Shown in pieces: positions 9,038 through 15,694 of a stretch of 38,394 bases of DNA. The position numbers and the translations under genes were made by a program. The notes beneath the pieces are model-generated. The model saw nothing but the letters and a program-made list of their open reading frames with translations, was not told the DNA's origin and did not search any database. Source of the stretch: Phycisphaerales bacterium (lineage in GTDB: Bacteria > Planctomycetota > Phycisphaerae > UBA1845); the NCBI GenBank assembly GCA_003597935.1, contig QZJT01000133.1:1-38394 (forward strand). The letters are read 5' to 3'. Each line of letters opens with the position of its first letter. The first letter of the stretch is position 1.

Positions 9038-10509
9038 CGCCCCGCACCCAGGACCTGTTGCGAACGCTGCCCTCTATAGACCGGCTGCTGGCCCACCAGG
9101 AGGTGCGGGCGTGGAGCGACGCGTTTCCGCGCGAGGTGGTTCTGTCGTCGTTGCGGGCGGCGGTCGAGGTCGTCCGCGAGGCGATGGTCGCGGGCCGGCT
9201 GGACGCGGCCGTGGGGGATGAAGACCTGATCTCGCTGGCGGAGCAGGAGCTGACGCGGCGGTCGATGCCGTCGCTGCGGAAGGTGATCAACGCCACCGGG
9301 GTCGTGCTGCACACCGGGCTGGGGCGAGCGCCGCTTTCCGATGCGGCCATCGAGGCGATCGTGGAGACGGCGTCGGGATACTGCAACCTCGAATATGACC
9401 TGGAGGCCGGTCAGCGCGGGCGGCGGGTCGATCACGTCGTCGAACTGCTCAAGACCGTCACCGGCGCTGAGGCCGCGACGGTCGTCAACAACAACGCCGC
9501 CGCCACGCTGCTGGTCCTGACGGCCCTGGCCCGCGGCCGCGAGGTGGTCGTCTCCCGTGGACAGCTCATCGAGATCGGCGGCAGCTTCCGCCTGCCGGAC
9601 ATCATGCACGCGGGGGGGGCGATTCTGCGCGAGGTCGGCACGACGAACCGCACCCGGATTGCCGACTACGAGGCCGCCATCTGCGACCGTACCGCGATCC
9701 TGCTCCGCGTTCACACCAGCAACTTCCGCATCGTCGGCTTCAGCGAGGAGACGCCGCTGGAGCAACTCGTGGCGCTGGGGAGGCGCGTCGGCGTGCTTTG
9801 CGTGGACGACCTGGGCAGCGGGGCGATGTTCGACCTGACCACGCTGGGTCTGCCGTATGAGCCGAACGTGCGCGAGTCGCTGGGGCGGGGGGCGGACCTT
9901 ATCTGCTTTTCCGGCGACAAGCTTCTGGGCGGCCCGCAGTGCGGGATCATCCTTGGCCGGGCCGATCTGATCGAGCGCATCGAGCGGCACCCGCTGATGC
10001 GCACCTATCGCGTGGACAAGCTGACGCTGGCGGCGCTGGAGGCGACGCTGCGGCACTACCTGGACGCCGCCGAGGCGGCCGCGCGGGTCCCGGCGCTTTC
10101 CATGCTGGCGGCCCCGACGGACGCCCTCGCCGTCCGCGCCCGCGAACTGGTTGAGTCGCTCAAGGAGACGCTGGCCGACGAGCAGTTCACGATCTGCTCC
10201 GACGTCGCCTGTGCCGGGGGGGGTGCGCTGCCGGCGCGGGCGGTCCCTACGGTCGTCGTGCAGTGGGACCCCGAGCCGGCGTCCGCCCGGCGGGCGCTGG
10301 ACGCCCTGCGCGACGTGGAAGTGCCGGTCATCGCCCGCCTCCGCGACGACGCCGTCTGCTTCGACCTGCGCACGATCCGGGCGCACGAATTCAACGACCT
10401 GGTCGCGGCGGTGGCGGAAGCGCGGATGGAACTGGATTCGCAGTTGGCGGGCGATGGCGGGGAGAATGGGGAAAGCGGCGCGATTTCCCTTCCGATTGTG
10501 GGGGGGTGA
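9034..10509 (+). CDS. selA: L-seryl-tRNA(Sec) selenium transferase SelA
   Basis: A 491-residue PLP enzyme that converts Ser-tRNA(Sec) to Sec-tRNA(Sec) using selenophosphate. The N-terminal tRNA-binding part starts 'LLRTLPSIDRLL'. The catalytic part contains 'VINATGVVLHTGLGRAPL', 'NNNAAATLLVL', 'EVGTTNRT', 'DDLGSGAM' and the PLP lysine in 'SGDKLLGGPQCG' (K296). It overlaps selB by 4 nt, so the two are translationally coupled, in the order B-A. G-runs of 8 at 9612-9619 and 10216-10223 and of 7 at 10500-10506 lie in frame. The ending 'GGENGESGAISLPIVGG' looks unconstrained. SelD (selenophosphate synthetase) and tRNA-Sec must be elsewhere if the pathway works. Confidence 0.96.
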   Translation: MTPRTQDLLRTLPSIDRLLAHQEVRAWSDAFPREVVLSSLRAAVEVVREAMVAGRLDAAVGDEDLISLAEQELTRRSMPSLRKVINATGVVLHTGLGRAPLSDAAIEAIVETASGYCNLEYDLEAGQRGRRVDHVVELLKTVTGAEAATVVNNNAAATLLVLTALARGREVVVSRGQLIEIGGSFRLPDIMHAGGAILREVGTTNRTRIADYEAAICDRTAILLRVHTSNFRIVGFSEETPLEQLVALGRRVGVLCVDDLGSGAMFDLTTLGLPYEPNVRESLGRGADLICFSGDKLLGGPQCGIILGRADLIERIERHPLMRTYRVDKLTLAALEATLRHYLDAAEAAARVPALSMLAAPTDALAVRARELVESLKETLADEQFTICSDVACAGGGALPARAVPTVVVQWDPEPASARRALDALRDVEVPVIARLRDDAVCFDLRTIRAHEFNDLVAAVAEARMELDSQLAGDGGENGESGAISLPIVGG

Positions 10510-10522
10510 CGTGACGAAAACG

Positions 10523-10574
10523 ATGGACGGGATGGACAGGATGGACGGGATGTACAGGATGGAGGGCATGGACG
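10523..10574. repeat. Period-9 tandem repeat ATGGACRGG
   Basis: Nearly six units of 9 bp (ATGGACGGG, ATGGACAGG, ATGGACGGG, ATGTACAGG, ATGGAGGGC, ATGGACG) fill much of the selA to threonine-dehydrogenase gap. In one frame it reads Met-Asp-Gly/Arg repeats, but that frame has no sensible start or context. It is most likely a non-coding minisatellite. Confidence 0.85.
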
Positions 10575-10660
10575 TCCGCCCGACCGGTTTGGGTCTCGGT
10601 GGCTCGCGGGATCATCGAGCACCTCGCGGATAGACGTCCGCTTGCCTGGGAGGTACCAAC

Positions 10661-11713
10661 GTGAGAAAGCCGGCGACGCTTGTGACCGGGGCCAGCGGCG
10701 AGGTGGGGCAGGGGCTGATCGACGCCTATGCCGCCCGTGGCGACGGTGAGATTATCGCGCTGGATCTGCGGCCGCTGGACGCCGGCTTGGCGGCGCGCTG
10801 CGGGGCGACCATCGCGGGCGACATTCTGGACGAAAACCTCCTCCAGCGGCTGGTCAGCGAGTACGAAATTCAGGCGATCTATCACCTGGCCGCCCTGCTG
10901 AGCACCCGGGCGGAGTACACGCCCGACACCGCCCACCGCGTGAACGTTAATGGCACGCTGAACCTGCTCAAGCTGGCCCACGAGCAGGCCCGCTGGCACG
11001 GCCGCACCGTGGTGTTCAACTTCCCCAGTTCCATCGCCGTGTACGGCCTGCCCGACCTGGCGACCAAGATCAAGGCCGGCCGCGTCAGCGAGGATGAGCA
11101 CAACGTGCCGACCACCATGTACGGCTGCAACAAGCTGTATTGTGAGCACCTGGGCCGGTACTTCACCCGCCACTACCGCCAGCTCGCCGCGGACCGCACG
11201 CCCAGCGGCGTGGACTTCCGGTCGGTCCGCTTCCCCGGACTGATCAGCGCGTTCACGCTGCCGTCGGGCGGAACCAGCGACTACGCCGCCGAGATGATCC
11301 ACGCGGCCGCGGAAGGCAAACCCTACGCCTGCTTCGTGTCCCGCGACGCCCGCATCCCGTTCATGGCCATGCCGGACGCCATCAAGGCGCTGACCCAGCT
11401 CGCCCACGCGCCGGCGAGCAGTTTGTCGCGGCGGGTCTACAACGTCGGGGCGTTCTCGCTCAGCGCGGCGGAGTTACAGGACCGGGTGCTGGCGGCTTTC
11501 CACGGTGCGAGAATCACCTTCGAGCCGGATCTGCAACGGGCCGCCATTGTGGACACTTGGCCCGAGGACGTGGACGACTCGGCCGCCCGCGCCGACTGGG
11601 GCTGGAAGCCTGATTTCGACGCCGACCGGGCGTTCGAGGAGTATCTGCTCCCGAACATTCGAGGGTTCTATCGCGGCAAAGAGCGGCCGTGCGACGCAGC
11701 GGAGCCTGGATGA
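10661..11713 (+). CDS. SDR-family L-threonine 3-dehydrogenase-like NAD-dependent enzyme
   Basis: A 350-residue extended short-chain dehydrogenase. The N-terminal NAD-binding motif is TGASGEVG (9-16) and the catalytic pair is Y154-x3-K158 in 'MYGCNK'. The segment 'RFPGLISAFTLPSGGTSDYA' followed by 'CFVSRDARIPFMAMPDAIKAL' matches the SDR-type threonine dehydrogenases (UDP-galactose-4-epimerase-like), which oxidise L-threonine to 2-amino-3-ketobutyrate. A nucleotide-sugar epimerase is less likely given that segment. GTG start with a strong ribosome-binding site GGGAGG at 10648-10653. Its TGA stop is in the same frame as, and 12 nt before, the ATG of the HPRT-like fragment. Confidence 0.82.
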   Translation: MRKPATLVTGASGEVGQGLIDAYAARGDGEIIALDLRPLDAGLAARCGATIAGDILDENLLQRLVSEYEIQAIYHLAALLSTRAEYTPDTAHRVNVNGTLNLLKLAHEQARWHGRTVVFNFPSSIAVYGLPDLATKIKAGRVSEDEHNVPTTMYGCNKLYCEHLGRYFTRHYRQLAADRTPSGVDFRSVRFPGLISAFTLPSGGTSDYAAEMIHAAAEGKPYACFVSRDARIPFMAMPDAIKALTQLAHAPASSLSRRVYNVGAFSLSAAELQDRVLAAFHGARITFEPDLQRAAIVDTWPEDVDDSAARADWGWKPDFDADRAFEEYLLPNIRGFYRGKERPCDAAEPG

Positions 11714-11725
11714 CGTTCGCCGCGG

Positions 11726-12088
11726 ATGCCCGTCGAACTGGAGTTCGGGCTGATCGCGGTTTCGAGCTACCCCGGCACGGCCACCGAGCCGGCCGCGGCA
11801 CCGATCACCCGCCGGTTGGACGTGGACGCCGCCGGCCGCGACGTGCTGATCGTCGACGACGTGCTCGACACCGGCGGCACGCTGCGGCGGGTCCAGGACG
11901 AACTGCGCCGCCGCCCGCGGTCGCTGAAGACGGCCGTGCTGCTGCGCAAGCGCCGCCCGACCCCGTCGTCCGCCGCGGCGGACTTCGTCGGCTTCGACAT
12001 CGACCACGTGTGGGTGGTCGGGTACGGCCTGGATTTCGATAACCGGCATCGGAATTTGCCGTATGTCGTTGAGTTCATCGGCGCATGA
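11726..12088 (+). pseudogene. Hypoxanthine phosphoribosyltransferase, N-terminally truncated
   Basis: The 120 residues match the C-terminal two-thirds of HPRT: 'VELEFGLIAVSSYPG', the PRPP-binding loop 'VLIVDDVLDTGGTL', then 'VDFVGFDI', 'WVVGYGLDFDNRHRNLPYV'. Full-length enzymes have about 175-185 residues. The first ~55, including the N-terminal strand and the first pyrophosphate-contacting loop, are missing. None of the upstream frames supplies them: the preceding 1 kb is the threonine-dehydrogenase-like gene, in the same frame and separated by one TGA. An active enzyme is unlikely, so it is called a pseudogene, though a short protein could still be made. It ends 14 bp from the convergent end of the ATPase cassette. 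Confidence 0.72.
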
Positions 12089-12102
12089 GCCTGTCGACAC
12101 GA

Positions 12103-13584
12103 TCAGACCTTGGGTCGACGGATGCCTCCTTTGCGCTTCAGGCCAAGACCGAACAAATATATATCCGGAACGTGAATGCGCGCGTCGCGGGTCTCTCGAA
12201 GGATACCGAGGTTGATCAAATAGTCGATCAGCCTGTCCTTATTCTGGCGAACGAACTCCGGAAACTGAGTCCAATCAATGGTGCGGCAGCACTTGCGGAA
12301 GTCCTTCCTCTGCATGGGAACGACTCTTCCTTCGAGGTCGCCGGCTAAGGCAGCTATCCAACTGTACTCCTCCTTGAGTTCCTCAAGTCGATCCTTGGAA
12401 ACTTCAACCAGGGCGCCTGATACCTGCTCGGGCGTCAGAAGCCTCTCGCCAGGTGCTTCGTCAAGCTGCCGCGTAGCTGCCGACTGGAAGAGCGTCAGGA
12501 AGGAGCGCGGCGAAATGTCGCCGCGAGAGTCCTGGAGGTGATTGAGAAACCAGCGGTACGTCTCGCCGCGACGTTTGTCGCTGCCCATATAGTGCCCAAC
12601 CATCAGTTTCATGAACGCGCGGTGATCCTCCTCGCCGGTGTTCGGCACAATCCGGAACGGGATCACCGTAGTCAGCTTTTCCCTGGGGATTTCGGGACGC
12701 AAGAACCTCTCCCACTCTCTGCCGTGATCTCCGTTGAGCAGCCGCTTTAGCACGAGACGATATAGATTGTCGGCGTTCCATCTCAGCGTGACCGACAGCG
12801 GTCTGAGTTTGGAACTGTCGGTGAAGGCGAACTCCTCGGCGGCGAAAATATCCGTACGCAGGAATATCTTGCAGCGAATGGAACTCCAACGCCGCATCCC
12901 TCTCAGCCAGAAAGCCAGTAAGTCCCTGATCAGCGAATAGGCGTCCGGAAGACGCGCAACCAGTTGATCTAGGTCGTCATACGTGATGGTCAGCGTGAGA
13001 CCGCGGCGCTCCAGAAGCGAGTCCGCTTCATCGATCGCGAGCCGCACTGTCTCGAGCCTCTCGGCGATCAAGCGCAGCCATATAGATGGCGCAGGCAGTG
13101 AGTCCGCCAACGCGTCACTTGCCGTGGTGCCAAGTCTCGACTTCAACACATCTGACGTATCACTCCGGCGGAGCAACACGCCCGCCAGCAGGCCCAGCCA
13201 GAAGGTGCCGGCGTCCGAGAGCAGATCCGTCCTCCAGTTCTGTTCGATCACGTCAGTGGAGGGGAAGGTCCGTCCGCTAAGCGTAAAGCCCTTATCGTAT
13301 ACGAGACCCTGTTGCCGCAGTCTAGCGGAGGAAGTCGTTTCGCTGACCAGCGATTCGGGGTGGTCCAGAACGTTCAGTACATTAAATAACTGCGTCTTAC
13401 CGACGCCTCGCCCGCCAAGCACCAACAAGGTATCACGATCGAGAACGCGCCAATGATCTGCAATCGGCAGATGTCGGCGCAGCAATTCACTTTGATCGGA
13501 CGCACCGTATTCGGCGGCACCGCCAAGCCGACTGAGATCGCCCAGGAGGAGCGACCGATCTATCTCGGTGGACTTACGGGGCAT
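12103..13584 (-). CDS. P-loop ATPase of the HEPN-KGGVGR cassette
   Basis: A 493-residue protein with Walker A GGRGVGKT (57-64) and Walker B 'LTITYDDLDQL' (about 198-208). A sensor-like 'IFLRTDIF' follows. The C-terminal half has charged helical segments ('DSRGDISPRSFLTLF', 'RLEELKEEYSWIAAL'). This looks like an AAA/STAND-type signalling ATPase of the kind named 'P-loop ATPase, Sll1717 family' next to other defence genes (name from memory; membership not tested). It is the third gene of the cassette; its ATG overlaps the end of the KGGVGR gene by 11 nt, so co-translation is likely. GC content and codon use are visibly less GC-biased than in the flanking genes (note 'aacaaatatatatccgg' near its end), which suggests transfer. 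Molecular role unknown. Confidence 0.8.
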   Translation of the reverse strand: MPRKSTEIDRSLLLGDLSRLGGAAEYGASDQSELLRRHLPIADHWRVLDRDTLLVLGGRGVGKTQLFNVLNVLDHPESLVSETTSSARLRQQGLVYDKGFTLSGRTFPSTDVIEQNWRTDLLSDAGTFWLGLLAGVLLRRSDTSDVLKSRLGTTASDALADSLPAPSIWLRLIAERLETVRLAIDEADSLLERRGLTLTITYDDLDQLVARLPDAYSLIRDLLAFWLRGMRRWSSIRCKIFLRTDIFAAEEFAFTDSSKLRPLSVTLRWNADNLYRLVLKRLLNGDHGREWERFLRPEIPREKLTTVIPFRIVPNTGEEDHRAFMKLMVGHYMGSDKRRGETYRWFLNHLQDSRGDISPRSFLTLFQSAATRQLDEAPGERLLTPEQVSGALVEVSKDRLEELKEEYSWIAALAGDLEGRVVPMQRKDFRKCCRTIDWTQFPEFVRQNKDRLIDYLINLGILRETRDARIHVPDIYLFGLGLKRKGGIRRPKV

Positions 13585-14866
13585 AGTTCATTGCCCTGTT
13601 TTGTAGCGTGACAATTCTATTCGCGAGTTCTGAGTATGGTTTATCGAGAAGAATTTCGGTGACGTCGGCCAGCGATTGGAAGCCTGCCAGGCGGGTGTCC
13701 AGTGGAATGTGAAAGGGGTTGTGGAGTTCCCCTGGGGCGCCGATATCCGGCACGTCGTCCTCGTCGTAGTATTCGTCGCAAAAAACGTCATACGCCGATT
13801 GCAGGAAACGATCGCGAGCGTCGTCGCGGCGCGGCCCGGGAGCTCGCTCCTCCATCGCCTGGACCAGCAAACAGGGCGTGGTCGAGCCACGGGCCAGACG
13901 GCTGACGAGGCAACGCAGACCGTCCCAGCTCTGTCTGGAGTCAAGCCCGAACAGGACGTTGGCGTGAGATACCTGCTGTACTGCCGTCCCGCCGAGTTCG
14001 TGGAATCCTGCGCGGCAGTCGACGAGGATCACGAAGGGATCAACGTCGCGCTTGAGCTGCGTGAGCAGGTCGGCGAGTGGATTGGGTGCGCCGGAATCGT
14101 GAACCGCGAGAAGCTCATAGTCCAGCCGCGCCAGCTTCTCGATATACCATTGGTCAATGCAGCCGGCGGGTACACAGATGACGGGCTCGCCGGCATCGCC
14201 AATGAGCACGGCGTCGCTCTGTCGGGTCAGATAGGCTTCGATGTCCGGGCTGAACGAGTGTCCGGCGAGCATCCGCTCGAGAAGGTAGTCCAGGACGCCA
14301 CACGTCGGGGCCGTGTTGCTGAGCAGCGATCCAAGACCCGGCGATTCGAGGTCGAGATCGACGACGCAGACTCTCTTTCCTGCGCGCGCGAAGTGGATGG
14401 CGGTCGCACAGAGCGCCGTTGAACGGCCCACGCCTCCTTTGTGCGAATACCAGGCGATGATTGCGGGCGTTTGCGGCTTGAGCGGCCACGGCGGCTGGTG
14501 GATGTCAGACGTCCACGCAGACTTCGCAACGTGCCGCTCAATGATCGACCACCCGGGAAAGTCGCTCTGCGGCTCGACCGCCACGGCGTCCTGGCGCACT
14601 TGAGCCAGGACGGTCGCAAACTCCGACCTGGAATCGTCGACTTCCACCACGCCGCCCCAGAAGGGCGCGAGTTTCTTCTCGAATTCGTCTTGAAGGAAGT
14701 CGCAGGCTGCGGTTACCCGTGCCTTCTCTGACTCGCGAGGCTGCAGAAAGAAGCGGACGCGACCGCGCAGATCGCGCAGCACAAGCACACCGTCGAGCTT
14801 TGCGTCAACGCCCGTTGCCGCGATCACTTCCCGGGCAGCCGGGAGCACGTCCTGGAAGTGTATCAT
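13574..14866 (-). CDS. KGGVGR-motif ParA/MinD-like ATPase
   Basis: A 430-residue protein. Residues 1-135 form an unrecognised domain with 'GVLVLRDLRGRVRFF'. A MinD/ParA-type NTPase follows: deviant Walker A KGGVGRST (143-150), where the usual second Lys of KGGVGK is Arg, then 'VCVVDLDLESPGLGSLL' (switch I) and Walker B 'FVILVDCRAG'. The signature first lysine is kept, so ATP binding is plausible. This matches what databases call KGGVGR-motif variant AAA ATPases (recalled, not searched). Proteins of this kind sit in variable genomic islands; function is undetermined. The ATG at 14866 overlaps the HEPN stop as ATGA. A longer upstream frame exists but lies inside the HEPN gene. An acidic patch 'CDEYYDEDDVPD' is near the C-terminus. 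Confidence 0.85.
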   Translation of the reverse strand: MIHFQDVLPAAREVIAATGVDAKLDGVLVLRDLRGRVRFFLQPRESEKARVTAACDFLQDEFEKKLAPFWGGVVEVDDSRSEFATVLAQVRQDAVAVEPQSDFPGWSIIERHVAKSAWTSDIHQPPWPLKPQTPAIIAWYSHKGGVGRSTALCATAIHFARAGKRVCVVDLDLESPGLGSLLSNTAPTCGVLDYLLERMLAGHSFSPDIEAYLTRQSDAVLIGDAGEPVICVPAGCIDQWYIEKLARLDYELLAVHDSGAPNPLADLLTQLKRDVDPFVILVDCRAGFHELGGTAVQQVSHANVLFGLDSRQSWDGLRCLVSRLARGSTTPCLLVQAMEERAPGPRRDDARDRFLQSAYDVFCDEYYDEDDVPDIGAPGELHNPFHIPLDTRLAGFQSLADVTEILLDKPYSELANRIVTLQNRAMNYAP

Positions 14867-15279
14867 GCCGGCATCCGTTCCATGTAACCGTCGAGCACCA
14901 ACGCCACAATGGTCTTCCTGAAGACCGCGGCCGCCGAAGATACGAGCGACTCGGCCTGCGAGCGAGAGACGCTCGCCGTGGTTGCATACCGGAGCACGGA
15001 CTTCCACCCACTTCGTATCGACTCTACGTCCGGGTCGAGATCCACCGGATAGCGGCGGGCGGACCTGCTGAGGTCGGCGGCCAGGGCTAGGGGCCGTGCC
15101 GTAAGCTGATCAAGGTGGAGGTATACCTTGAACCCGGCCGCCAGTGTCATCACCGCCTTGACGCCGCATTCCGCCACGTAGCCGGCCAGGTACGCGGCAT
15201 TGTCCGTCCGAGATGCCGCCAGCAGCATCCGGGCGTCGCTCAGATGTCGTCGGGCCGCGGATGGGTAATCCTCTTCCAT
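14863..15279 (-). CDS. HEPN-domain protein
   Basis: A 138-residue all-helical protein. The first half, 'AARRHLSDARMLLAASRTDNAAYLAGYVAECGVKAV' in parts (residues 9-42), is the HEPN pattern: helix 1 with the dA-xLL motif, then 'DNAAYLAGYVAECG'. The second half has 'GWKSVLRYATTASV' (91-104) and a last long helix. HEPN proteins are often RNases (R-x4-6-H) or their regulators in toxin-antitoxin and defence systems. No clear R-x4-6-H motif is visible, so an RNA-binding or scaffold role is as likely as cleavage. The ATG at 15279 is preferred because a TATAAT box ends 7 nt before it. An ATG at 15285 would add two residues. First gene of the three-gene cassette. Confidence 0.78.
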   Translation of the reverse strand: MEEDYPSAARRHLSDARMLLAASRTDNAAYLAGYVAECGVKAVMTLAAGFKVYLHLDQLTARPLALAADLSRSARRYPVDLDPDVESIRSGWKSVLRYATTASVSRSQAESLVSSAAAVFRKTIVALVLDGYMERMPA

Positions 15280-15286
15280 GACCATG

Positions 15287-15292
15287 ATTATA
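15287..15292 (-). promoter_or_regulatory. Candidate -10 box of the HEPN-ATPase cassette
   Basis: Perfect TATAAT on the minus strand, 7 nt before the ATG at 15279. Transcription would start at about 15280, giving a leaderless mRNA. No convincing -35 hexamer is seen at normal spacing. Confidence 0.45.
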
Positions 15293-15694
15293 AGCCGATG
15301 CACCGATGGCAACACCCTCCTGGGCGTGGGTCGGTTCCGGCCCGCGTGTGTGACCGATGCGGCGGACGTCCCCGGCGCGATCCGAATGACGCCGGCAGCG
15401 TATGCCGACGATCCTGTCGAAGGCATACGTCGCTCCAAGGGAGACTCCGCGCGGGCTGAAGCCACGCGGCTCGCTCAGAGGCGCCGCCAATTCCGTCGCG
15501 CAGCCCACCCGCCCGGGGTTCCGTTCGCCCCGCGGGTTCTCGGTGGCCGCGTGGTCGCCGTCGGTTCCGTCCACGCTTGTCGGAGGGTATGCCCATGACC
15601 TACAAACCACCGACGGCCGGTGGGCGGCGCGCCGGGGCGGCGCTGTGACCAGGTTTGAACCTCGCCCGGTGATAGCCGGATTCGTGGGCAGGAC
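15293..15694. other. 400-bp gap holding palindromic element copy B
   Basis: Apart from repeat copy B (15441-15506) and the cassette promoter region, no gene, RNA or insertion-sequence end is recognised here. Reading frames through it translate the repeat and are not protein-like. Confidence 0.5.
15441..15506 (-). repeat. Dispersed palindromic element, copy B
   Basis: Its reverse complement matches copy C over about 65 bp with few changes, including the flank CTGAGCGAGCCGCG and the core GGCTTCAGCCCGCGCGG. It lies upstream of the HEPN-ATPase cassette, in opposite orientation to copies C and D. Confidence 0.85.

Noticed and set aside
8812..10569. 585-residue minus-strand open frame across selA
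   Set aside because: Shadow of selA; its 'repeat' start (IPSILSIPSI) is the translated period-9 minisatellite.
10510..12088. SECIS-bearing selenoprotein next to selBA
   Set aside because: The only suggestive in-frame TGA (11711) lacks a convincing SECIS and joins two unrelated enzymes.
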